A stretch of 64,000 bases of DNA from Pseudoscleropodium purum (lineage: Eukaryota > Streptophyta > Bryopsida > Hypnales > Brachytheciaceae): NCBI GenBank assembly GCA_963969395.1, contig OZ017799.1, positions 14,758,501 through 14,822,500 on the forward strand, read 5' to 3'. Positions 13,471 through 24,858 of this stretch are shown piece by piece. A program made the translations under genes and the position numbers. The notes beneath the pieces are model-generated. The model saw only the letters and a program-made list of their open reading frames with translations, was not told where the DNA came from and made no database searches. The stretch's first letter is position 1. Every line of letters starts with the position of its first letter.

Positions 13471-14901
13471 TGTAAGTTGTTTTATAATTTAATAGTGAAT
13501 AGAAGGGCCTATGACAACATTTTCTAACTTCAAAGTTCCTCTTAATGTATGCTCCCCTCTTGCAACTGTATGTGAATGGGACTTTTTTTGTTCATTTTTT
13601 TGGAGATGTAATCACATGTCCACTACATGTCATCAAAATTTCAAAAAAACTTGCAAAATTTTGAATTCTAGTGAATTTCTTAATTAATAGTGAAAAAAGA
13701 GAACTAAATATATTTTAAAATGTATGGTATAAAACATTATGGTACAAATCAATTTATCGTTTCATTCTAAAACCAAAAAATCAAAATTTGATGGTTATTG
13801 GCTTAAAATTCAAATTGCAATAGAATATTGAACTTTAGAAATCTATGCATCAAAATCAAGTTTTTTTGTTTTCTTTGTTTGTTACAATGAGATCTTTGGA
13901 ATGTACAATACATCCCTTCATTGCATTCATTATACCATTAGATAGGTCTCAATAAGGAAGGGTGCACGGACTTTGTTTCATGGTCTTTAGATATATAGTG
14001 TGAAAGTTATGGATTTTTGAGTTAACTTTGGATCTTAAATTATCCAAAACTCTGGTTGGACACTCCATGAATCTATATCAACTATGTATAGTAAAGATTT
14101 TGAAACCCTATTTCTTTCTTCAAATTTAATTTAAAGAGAACAAAAAATTTTAAATAGGTTTTTCTTCTTTGAAAGTTTATATTATGAATTATTGATATTT
14201 TTTGTTCTTAATAATAATTAGTTATAAATTTTTGAAGCAAAAAGGTACATTGTAGTGCTAAAAATAATTTTGAACCCTCTATTTACATATTTTTTAAATC
14301 ATTTAAAAATTGAACAAATTATGAACCTTTTCTACCATTTTACATTTTCAGCAAATAAAAATTGTGTTTTCTATATGTGTACCTAGGTAATGCACTTTGA
14401 GCTCATGTGAAAGGAGGGCAATTTTTTTTTTTTAGAAAATTTCTCATATATTTGACAAAGACATGAATATATACATGGACAAAGATATAGACATACTAAC
14501 TATGAAATTTTTTTTGACAAATTCTTATACACTTTGTGTTTTAGTATTGCCACAATAATAAAACTTATTACAATTGATGAATCATCAACTCTGGTGTTTC
14601 AAAGAAGACATCGAAGATTACAAAAAGACAAATTAAAATTATTTTAAGGCCTATAACTTAAGGGAAAATATTACTAGTATTATAATTTAGTTAAGTTTTA
14701 GTACCTAGCATCTAGGGGATATGTCCCTTAATAACAATGTATCCCATTAACCTAAGAGTTGTGTCTTAATAATTTATCTTTTCATGTTACCTTTTATATC
14801 ATATTTATTGAGGTTATACTTTAATATTGTTAAAATATAATATATATTTTTCTTCAAGTTATATATGTGATGCTTTTGTGTACTCAATATTATGGAAACT
14901 A

Positions 14902-14933
<32 letters not shown>

Positions 14934-15480
14934 GATTAATTTGTTTCTATTTGGAGAAGAGGCAATTGCAATTAGTTGTTTTTTTGGGATTGACCCCGGG
15001 ATTGATTTGAGAAAACCACAAAATACCTCAATCACAAGTTCTTCCCATGTCACCTCAAAGACTTTAATAAAAAGCCCCATAAGGTAGAAACATCCAAAAC
15101 TAGCCCTTCAAGGAATTCATCATATTTGGAGGCATTTTTTCTTTAAAATAATATTTTTGTAGTGTTAGTGAGTGAAAATCATAATATTAAAAAGAAAATA
15201 GATTTTTTGGATGTGATATGTAATTCCTATGATTTTTCAAAGTTGCGGGTCTCTAGAGTAGTGGATCTATCCTGTAGGAGCATCCAAATTTGAACCTTTC
15301 AGAAATCAACTCTTAACAAATCAGAATTCATAATGTGTCTTCAAATGTGTCAACCAATAAGAATCAAACATTTGGAGGACACATTCACGTAAATCTAGAG
15401 ACACTTTAATGACACTCTATGGACAAAGGTAAGGGACAGGGACGGGAATGGGTGTTTTCACCTTATACTCCCCTGCATAG
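13471..15480. other. AT-rich gene-free DNA
   Basis: Very AT-rich sequence without credible open frames. It contains a pure AT dinucleotide run at about 14902-14926. Wording of the sequence is loosely similar to parts of the 27-34 kb spacer, consistent with old decayed repeats. Confidence 0.6.
14902..14926. repeat. AT dinucleotide microsatellite
   Basis: An uninterrupted run of alternating A and T of about 25 bases, ending at AAATAAATG. Confidence 0.9.
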
Positions 15481-16450
15481 GCCATTGAATTTGTGGATGG
15501 TTCTCATCCGCACGACCTGCAGCATGAAAGAGATCACGACCAAGACTATGTGGGACGATTTCATTAGCACGAGATAGAAAAAATTACAAAGATCTTGCCT
15601 GTCTGTTTGTGTAAAGGCCTGCACTGTTGCAACATTCTTGTTATAGTGTATCCATACTCTCCCCTTGTTTTAAGCAGGCAAAGATTTGTCCAACACCGCA
15701 TCCTGAAGGTACCTGTTCAACGGAGCAATAGCCAGGCAATGCGTGAGAAAGATTGACTCAGGTCTACTGCGATGATTTCGTTCAGCTTGTTGTGGTTTAT
15801 GCCGTGATCGACGATAGTTTGGACAACGTAAGTGCATTTCTCAGTGAGACGTACTGACAGACCGCAAGCAAAGTTACCTGTGACATCCATTGAACCGCGA
15901 AGACAGAGATTGCAACATGAAACTGAGGCGTCTATGGAATGATCCCGCGACTGCCGTGACGTAGAAATCCTTCATGCTCGTTTGCGCTTTTCGCCAATCC
16001 TCCAATTGAAGGAACAAAGTGTTGAAATCTTTGGAAGGCAAGTCACAGAAGAAATACTACACCTCATCAGGAAATTTTCTCCCACTGCTCAACCTTGCTC
16101 GGCACACATTTCGGTAACAGTTCTCCGCATATCGAAGAGTATTCGCTCCCACGGAGCATCCGAAATCAGTCATACGAATCGCGCTCCCGCTCCATAATCT
16201 CTTGCTCCAAGATCAGCTTCAAGATATTAATGGATTGAGATTGAATCAATAAGTTTCTCGTGTAGCTGAACTCTCCTTGCACCACTCGCCATCCCAGCTA
16301 TGGCTCGTGCAACGTACCTTCGTCGCTTAATCTTCGCCTCCACGCCTGGTCATTGTATCACTATAAACGTCACGTCCACCTGCTGCAGTTCACGAATCAT
16401 GTGCAATTTGTTAGAGCACAATTCCCTAAACGGTATGCACAATTCAAAAC
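15480..16450 (-). pseudogene. Unrecognised, apparently decayed coding stretch
   Basis: GC content rises to exon-like levels. Several minus-strand segments read as convincing protein in different frames, for example RYVARAIAGMASGARRVQ (about 16270-16325), EDWRKAQTSMKDFYVTAVAG (about 15945-16005) and VRLTEKCTYVVQTIVDHGIN (about 15795-15855). They are separated by stops and frame changes, one of which could be a mini-intron with GT-AG edges. I do not recognise the family. It lies directly downstream, in minus-strand sense, of the copied BURP promoter at 16506-17790 but shows no BURP motif. It may be a relic of an unrelated gene or a multi-exon gene with frames I could not join. Confidence 0.3.
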
Positions 16451-16505
16451 AAATAGTGAACTAGCTGATTAGCTCAACGAAAATTGCCTTATAACAACTG
16501 TACGG

Positions 16506-17790
16506 AGACTGAGGCGCATACCGATCAAGCGAGTGCACTGAAAAGACTACTGAACTGGATGGATATGCAAGTGAAGGAAGACAGCGTGACTGGGAATGCA
16601 GGGAGGCCCTCAATTTGTAGGTACTCAGCCGCCCTCGAAGTTTTATTTCGTAATTGTTTCATTTTCGTTTGCCTTGGCTTGCTCTAGCTAGCTTGACCTA
16701 CTTGTCAAGGGCGGACTGGGAGGGCGGACTGGGTGGAATGGATCAATCATGCCAGGCCCCCGCTAGCGTGCCGAGTCCGCAACCTGCAGGCGTTTGATTC
16801 ATCATGGATCATTGATGATTCCGGGTTAGCCTTGGCTGTGCTTCAAAATTGACAACGACTTTGGGACCCAGTTTAATCGCTGCTGACGAACAAAATTGCA
16901 TCGTGACCTAGCTAAAAAAACAATCCCCTTGTGCAAGGCTGTCTCCCTGATAGTGACCTTGATTCATTGCATTGGTGCATGGTATTGGCCTGGGCTACTA
17001 CTGTGGGTCATGGGGAGCAGCCACCCACCTGTTCCTAATGTGAGTTCTGGCTGACCTGTCTCTTTTTTTAATCTTCTTGCTTGATTCTTTGGACTTGGGA
17101 TAATATCTATCTATCCATGTGACCTGGCCGCTGGCACGGAGTTTTACCCTTAGATTGAATGGCACTCGTCCTCATCAATGTAGAAATGCCCAATTACTTC
17201 ATATCTAGCTAGCTGCACTACCACACCATTTGTCTTGCACGGATCAGAGAAACTCTCTTTTCGTCCAAATACATAGAATCAACTGGTCAGCGATGCTACT
17301 AAGGTATGTACGTCCGTGACCATATCGAAATTCAATTAGATGCCGACGAACGTTAAGATAGCCATAAAATGGCCAAGCACATGTATTTTTCGCTACACAC
17401 ATTTTGATCAGATTGAAGGCGCACTTTGGTCTACTAAACATGAATTGGTCGGCTCAAATGATCGTTAAATAATCAAATATATTCCCACACTGGATCAATT
17501 GAAACACATAGCCAGCTCATGTTTCATTTTTTCGAATTGAATGTTAACTAAGTTATCACTCATGTATGTTGCCAAATGTTCAGTCCACGACACTCTGACT
17601 CGTTGAACCCCATGTCCCCATCCAAGGTCTTACCAGAAGAATTTCACGTTAGTACGGGTGTTGCAAACACTCAAGTAGTACTAACGTACTAAAGGCTCGA
17701 TTGACTAACTTAACAAGCCAAGACAAACAATTTTCTATACGATTAATAGCTGAATGATTGTTTCATTTTCAAGAGTACAATTATGGCAAT
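16506..17790 (-). repeat. Diverged copy of the BURP-gene upstream region (promoter and 5' UTR), without its gene
   Basis: Aligns in the same orientation with 61331-62735 over about 1.3 kb at roughly 75-80 percent by eye. Shared words include GGATATGCAAGTGAAGGAAG, GGGAATGCAGGGAGGCCCTC, GTGGGTCATGGGGAGCAGCC and GATTGTTTC. The homology stops just inside the 5' untranslated region, so the start codon and the coding exons are not copied. The TATA box of the intact gene (TATAAAT on the minus strand) is TACAAAT here (16613-16619), so minus-strand transcription from it is doubtful. Confidence 0.8.
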
Positions 17791-19296
17791 CGGAAGTCTA
17801 AAACGTCAATTGTTGATAATTACTTCGGCGTAGTTACGACCTAAGTGCAAAACCTATATCCGTCCTAGTTAGTGGCCCGAATTTTGACCTTCGTGATCAT
17901 TTTTGACTGTGCTCAAATATAGCTAATTGCCTAATTTAACGAAATCAACGTTTCAAAACTCTGTCAATGATCCATGCAGTACTTTCCCGTATTCGAAAAC
18001 TCCACACTCATCAACTTAATTGCTCGTGGAAAACAAATTTCAATTAATCAAAGTTTCTATAGAATTAAGAAACTGAGCGATATCTCTATCGATAGAGTAG
18101 AATTTTCTGGTTAGTTACATACTCAGGCAAATCAATCATCCTTCATACATAATTGGTAGCACGTCTCCATTAATGCTTCAAACTAGCAAACTAGCTATCA
18201 ACTGCCCCACTAGTTCCATTATTTTCGGTCCTTTGTTGCATTGTCGGCACAAAATCTACTTAGGCAAGACTGAGTCGCAGTGAATCAGGCAATCAGCGAC
18301 TAAATTGTGAAGAAAAACACTCCTTCCTTCCAGTTGCAGTCGGGTCATGCATGCACAAAAAATGTGCAGGCAAAAAGATCCAATTAACAACAGGATTCCG
18401 GGATCAAATGTAACCATTAAGTCGACAACAGGCCAGCAGGTGCGCAGCTCGACAAAGTGTCAACAGTGGCTAGGCCAATCGGATGAACGGTCACAATGGA
18501 TTGATCACCGTAACTGTCGTGGGTCATGCCCAACGACAATCAATTCGTTACCACGTATGGATGATTCCATTTGGCTGCAAAGTTACTGGCATCATGGGTC
18601 CAAAAGGGCTCCCATCAGTAGCTATTTTGACTCAGTCGAAGATAAATCAGTAATTCATCCACGATCAAGCGGGCCTGCCAAATTTTATGCTCGCTATCAC
18701 ATGACGAGTTATAATATAGGTGGGGACACTCTTGCCAGCTACCCTGAAATTATTTAAAAAAGAAAGAAAAAAGCATATGAATTCAAGCTGCATTTTTGAA
18801 AAGGAATTGAAGAGAACTTTGGGGATCTGGACACTATCCTTGTTTGCTTATACTCATCGTCACTTCTTGAATTGTTAATTAAATTGCTCACATGTCAAGA
18901 AGTCCACGAAAGGAAACTTTCCAATGCCAACACAGCAGCAGGATTATTAGCTCAAATCTAGTATTGAGACCGAACTTTGTGCACTCAAACACTTGTCTAA
19001 AATACTTATCTAATTTAAAATGAACAATGACTAATACCTACTCATCTACACATTGTAGTACCATCAGGTTTCAGAAAAACAAGATGAGTGATCGCTTAGC
19101 CCTGGCCACTTGCTACTTGTCCCACCTAGCTATTAATGTGGGAATTGGATATAAATGTAGCCCTTCCTTGAGTCCTAAATCACACTACTCTTTGCATTGT
19201 GCACTTGCCCCCAACTCATTGGAAGGTGAATTCTAGTCTTTGATCACTTAGTGCTTCAATTTAGATCTTTGTCATCATTCGTCTTGAGCAGCATTG
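17791..19296. other. Gene-free DNA upstream of the BURP pseudogene; old TATA box
   Basis: No recognised gene. An open frame at 18347-18757 (+) has no domain or leader sequence and is taken as chance. A TATAAAT motif at 19150-19156 lies about 140 bases upstream of the likely pseudogene start and probably was its promoter. Confidence 0.45.
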
Positions 19297-20870
19297 ATGG
19301 CAATCACTTCGGTAAGCTCTTATCCACACCTTGTTATCAATTTGCCTATCAATTTGTCATAAGATCTTCAATATATGTAGTTTACTTTTTCATCAACTCC
19401 TAACTGCTCTGTTGTTCTGAATCAAAGTAATACATGCTTCTAACCCAATGCACTTGATGTGTTGATGATATGATTAATCTTCCCTATTATGTATGAAGGA
19501 GAGTACTAACATATTAAACACCGATCTCACAATTGTACATGCCAATTTACACTTTATCAACATATAAGCAACTATAGTAGTTTGTTCTAAAAGAAATCAT
19601 GACATAGAGATACATTTTCCTTTCTTCAATGTACTGGTAGTGTACATTTTAGGAGGTGGTCGCTTTTAGTGACCACTACATTTCAACTTCAATAATTTGT
19701 GACTAATTCCACGAAGGTCCAAAAAATATGAAACAACTTGGATTAGATGCCATTTCCATTTTTCTTCCTCTAGAAATTTGCTGAAAATTGTTTCAAGGAG
19801 TTTAGCTTCCCCCAAAGCAATCAACTCTTAAATGGTTGTTTTATGAGCAGACTACCTTAGCTTAGCAATGATTGCATCCAGCTGCTTAATCAATCAGCAC
19901 AAAGATTAAGACGGAAAACTAATTAAGCAAAATAAATTGTGTTTTAGAATTTCGTTCATATACTTTTCTTCAGGTATGGCATACAATTGGCTGGAGGTCA
20001 CCCTCTTACCAGTCACTACCGAGGGCATCATGGAAGCTACCAAGATAGTATCCATGTATTCCACTGGATGGCTTTAGTGTGCCCAAAGCACCATTGTTGC
20101 AGGTTAGAATTTTGGTAATGGCATCTTTTGAGACGTTGCTATCCACACCATCAATGACATACAAAGAGATTTTTTTCTGGAGTCTATTTTGGTAGTGGGC
20201 TGCAAGATGACACTTGACACCAATTTGCGGGACGTTGCACCCAAGCACACATTCATGGCGGCTTCCACCGCCAAGTCGTTGCTTCCACTCATGTCCTCCA
20301 AAACCCTCAACTTTTTGAAGCATTTGGGTGTCACCCAACACGGAAATGTCCACCTCCGTTGCCATTGCGAATGGTGTACTTGTGCGGCTATGGGGCCCTA
20401 CCTGCAAAGAAGATGAATTGCGTTGTTTCCGCCTCCACCCTGGCCAAGTTTGCTTCCTCCGAATTGGGCTTTTGAGTGCACATGTTTTGCAATAACAACA
20501 TGCCTATGGCAACCCCCACAGTGAAGGTGCCCGTGACCATCTTGGATGTGGCCAAGAGCAATGTCGCCCAAGGGCAAGAGCATCGTCATGTGCCATGCCT
20601 TGAACTTCCCCTTGGTGTTGTACTATTGTCACTACGTGATGGGCACCAAAATAATCACCACTACGCTCAAACCTACTCACGACAACTCCTCCAACCCCAT
20701 CAAGGCAGTGGGCATCTTGACACCTCCTTGTGGCTTAGCACCCACCCAACCTTTTATACTCTGGATATTTCCCACGGCGACAAAGTCTGTCATTGGCTTG
20801 TCGATTTGGACATGCTCTTTTATCCAACCGCCAGTAATGTGGCGCAGCTTGCGTGTCGATCCGTATCCTA
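19297..20870 (+). pseudogene. BURP-domain protein pseudogene
   Basis: Exon 1 seems to be 19297-19311 (M-A-I-T-S, then a GTAAGC donor) and exon 2 starts after TTCTTCAG at 19974. Stretches match the intact BURP gene at 59.9-61.3 kb in order: INDIQR.FF with MTLDTNLRD; then CGYGALPAKKM; then KFASSELG; then MCHALNFPLVLYYCH; then DTSLWLSTHPTF; then VCHWLVDLDMLF. The frame changes at least three times. Stops occur in frame both early (near 20030) and after SSELGF. The third of the four Cys-His pairs of the BURP signature is removed by a small deletion (VGVCHIDTS of the intact gene is reduced to VGI-L-DTS). No functional product is expected. Confidence 0.9.
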
Positions 20871-22702
20871 ACGAGGCTGCTACAATGTACTATTGGGTAT
20901 AGGCATGATTAGCAGCATCCATTGGTAGATTACGTGTGGTGTTGCAATTGTATTGTGTTGTTTTGTTTTACAAAAGTTATTCTAGCTAGCCTAGTATTGT
21001 CCAACCATGTTCATTTTATTAGTTAGCTAGTTAATTTGTGTGTGCTTCTCATTTTCTTGCAAGTAGCAAGTCTATTCGATTGATTCTACTAGCTAGACCA
21101 TCACTAAAAGGTACATTGCAGTTGAGGTGCGGTAGTGGATGTGGTTGCTAGTATAGCATTGTATTGTTGCATGGTGATGTAGTTGCAATCAATTGCATGA
21201 GATCCAATCCAATTTGATTTGGTAAACTACCTGAAAACCGTGGACTTTATAGTATTGATCTAAGAGGTTACTAGTCCTAGCTAGAGGAATTAATTAATTA
21301 TAGAATTATTTGGTCTGGGTGAGGTTTGTTTTTTATCAACGTATATTCGAGTGTGAGTCATCAATCTAACTGTAATAATCATCTTTAAGTTTGTGTGAAT
21401 AAATTGGTCTAATCGACTAGATCATTGTATATACTCCAATATCTTTGGAGTGAGTTATGTATGTTATCATTTTACATGACTTCTAGGTCTTTTAGATTGT
21501 ATGCTGAACCTTGAACTCTTTGAAGAAATCAATATACTACAAGGATCTCCAAAGAGAACAATGTTGTCAAGCTACCTTAACTTTCCTAATCCTAATCCAA
21601 GTTTCAATAGAAAAAAATTAAAGATTGTATGTTTATAGGCAATGTTTTTTTGGAAAATCAATTTTGCAATTACCAAAGATTGCTTCAATGTTGTCAATGT
21701 TGTTTTCACAATAATTTGTTTCCAAGTAATTGAGACATTGTTTTACAATCATATTAGCTAAGGCAAAACAAAAGAAAAAGTATACACATTAGAGGATTTT
21801 TTGCAATTGTGGAGGGCTATGAGTTTCCTTGGCTACCAACATCAAAAGAACAACCTACTTAATGTGGCATGGGGACTACCACATCACCAAGAAAAAAAAT
21901 TTCAAAAAAAAAAATAATAATAATAATTCTGCTTTTTTTCCATTCTAAATTATATTTTATTTTATTTTTCAAAAAATTAAAACTAACAACAAGAACAACA
22001 AGAACAAGGTCAAAGAAATAGGGTTGAAACAGCCTTCCCGACCTCCCAAATTTCCTCTAGTAATCTAAGTTGAATGAAGTTTCAATATTCAATTCACAAA
22101 GTATTCCATAGAATTGTACAATATATAAATTTTCTATATAATATTAGAAGAACAAGTTATTGTATACATTAATTTGAAAATGGTATTCTATCTATTTTAA
22201 AGTGATCTTCTAATCAAACAAAATGTAAGAGAGTGAGGTTGAAAATTTTGTTATTTAAATCCATTTCTAAGTCTTTCAAGGAAGTTCATTGAATCTTAAA
22301 AAACAAAAAGATAAATTTTGAGCAACCAAAGAGTATACAATATGGTAATTTCTGAAAATACAATATGTAATATAAAATTTTATTTCAGATTATATAATTT
22401 TAAATAATAATAAATTATACAAGTATTATCTTTTCAGCTTTTTTATAAATAGTGCAATTAGGTTATCAATAGGAACATTCCATAGAAGAAGCAAGGTGCA
22501 TGTTTCCAATGCAAGGTGCAATTATTGCAAAAACAACATCCCAAACATGGCTAAATCAGTAGCAATACTAAAACAACATATGTTGAGTTTCGTTTTTAAA
22601 GAACTTAATATAATCAATGTTAGAAACAATGCGTTAATAGTGGCTAAATCCTCCAAATGTAGGGTTGGAAATTAAATTGACAATTGGTAGGATATTGTTT
22701 AA
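20871..22702. other. AT-rich gene-free DNA
   Basis: Former 3' flank of the BURP pseudogene passing into AT-rich sequence with homopolymer runs. No gene, RNA gene or bounded repeat is supported. Confidence 0.55.
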
Positions 22703-24665
22703 AGTTTGGCATTAGTTTTGTGACATAGCTTGGGATGTCTTCAATTCAATAGCATACTAATGTATAATGATTTCTCCAACTTGTCAATTAGAGTCATTTA
22801 GTTGTAGCATATATAAGCTTATAAATGATTGACCTCAAATTAATTAATATCATACATTAATTTTTCAGGATTCAATTTAATCCTTTCAGAATTATAGCTC
22901 TTCAAAATACACTTTATTGTTCAATGAATTCACCATACTTTATTTCCAATCTTGCTTGAGTCACAACTAACTAACACTGCACATGCCACACACCTACAGT
23001 GTTAATCACCATTTCCAACTTACCTTACTAAGTTCCAGTGACTAAGATTCTAACACACATTCTCCCCATGATACCGAACATGTCACTTGGTGACATGGAG
23101 TAGAGCTTCATTTTCAAGTACTAAGGCCCACAGTGGTACCACAATCTTCACCACCTTTGAAAGGCACCCTATCCCAAATTAATCCATGGTGTATTTACTA
23201 TTCTTTTAGCATTGTTAATTGGGACTCCCAATTCATGACACATTGAGTAGGCTAGTTTGAGGTGGGGTTCCACCCCAACTGGTGCCATAGGACACTTCAC
23301 ACAAGTGCCCCACGGTGTCTTGAAGCCGATGGTGAAGTCTTATCACCAACCTTGAGTCACCAAAGTTCATTAAGATTCACCAAGGCTCCAAGAGAGGAGG
23401 AGGGAGACCAATCCCTCTTATAGTACTTTTTGTAGGATGAAGCAGACACCCCCTCTCATGTCAAAGGGAATACTCAAACCACCTTGGGTTTTTGAAGACC
23501 ACCCACTTTCAACCGAAATGGCCACATTCTATCACTATTTGGATTCTCCAAATTTCCAAACTATGTAACTTTGTAGCTAGAGCTCCAAATCTCATATACA
23601 AGTCCATTATATATATTTAAACAAAGAGTAATATCAATGAACTCCTTGCTCGTCCCATTTGGACAAGATCTCACAAAGTTATGGCCCTTCAAAGATTCAA
23701 GTCCACTCGGTGAAGCCATTTTGTCTTCACCTGACCTCTATCTTTGGCCATAACTTTTCATTCATAGCTTAGAACCTTGTAATTCTTGTCATTTTAGTTT
23801 CCTTGTATTCATAGCTTTCCACTAGTATGTCGTATGCCTTATTCTAAGAAGTTTTGCCTAGAAGCTACCCCCTTGACATCTCTAAGTGTCCCGGTGTCAC
23901 CAAAACACCTTTAACTTTGAGCAATCATAACTTTTGACTCACTAGTCCAAATTACGCGTTCTTTGGATAGTTAAGTGCATCTTCTTAAGAGATTTCCAAG
24001 CATGTAAGACACTTTACTACAACCTTCAAATCCAAGGCGCTATCACACCCTATTTGTTCAAAAGTGTCTCATTCTTCTTTCTTAAACTATTGCAATTTGC
24101 AAGGCTTTGGAAATCACCACAAAGGTCCCCCTTGCTCACTAAGGCACTTCGAGCACCCCCTAGAGATAGGAGCGTCACAAGAATAGTATGAAAAATTCAA
24201 ATAACACCATTTTTCTTAAGAATTATTAATATGCATATTTTTTTCATTATATATATATATACACACATAGATAGACATAATTTTCTTCACTTTCATCAAA
24301 TTTATCATAAGGGATTACAAAATTAATTAATAACAGAGCTCATGTGTTATTAGAGTCCATATGATCTACTAGATAATTTATAGGCAACTAGAAGACTATT
24401 ACACTTCTTCACATCTTTGATATCATTTTCCCAATTATTATTTCTAATGTCACCTTGTCAAATGAAAAGCAAACTCTCCTACGAGGGCTTGGCCATATGG
24501 TTGACTTTTCAGCCTATTAATCAATAGAAAATGTTAGGCTTAATTGATAAAGTTCCATGCATGGATCATATTGGCTATAGAATAGTGTTATAATGAATGT
24601 TCACTAACTTTACTTTGTTAAATATTCTAGGATATTTTGAATGAACGAGAAATATTATCTTGAGC
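22703..24665. repeat. Dispersed repeat, copy 2, split by an insertion
   Basis: 22703-22890 matches 7670-7860 and 24195-24665 matches 7870-8335, in the same order and orientation. The intact copy at 7.7-8.3 kb shows that the intervening 1.3 kb is inserted sequence. Confidence 0.65.
22890..24195. mobile_element. 1.3-kb insertion inside the dispersed repeat; class unknown
   Basis: Present in copy 2 and absent from copy 1 of the flanking repeat. Its GC content is higher than that of its surroundings. It has no open frame for a transposase or reverse transcriptase. It includes a perfect short palindrome, CATGTCAC-TTG-GTGACATG, at 23079-23097. It might be a solo LTR or a short non-autonomous element, but I could not fix the exact ends or a target duplication. 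Confidence 0.5.
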
Positions 24666-24858
24666 AGAACATGTATGTGCTTTCGACCTTGCCCACCAAA
24701 ACAATGTGTGCCAGACTGCTAGCCGCCTTGTTTAATGATTGAGTAATCGAGTATATTTATAACCGACGAACGCCATGAGCAGCTGATTAACGCAATTGCG
24801 AATTGAAAGTGAACCCAACTTCAGGATCCACGAAATTATTAATGATATTCGGTTCGCA

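Noticed and set aside
18347..18757. 136-codon plus-strand open frame upstream of the BURP pseudogene
   Set aside because: No domain, no splice or promoter context, and composition unlike the coding exons in the window.
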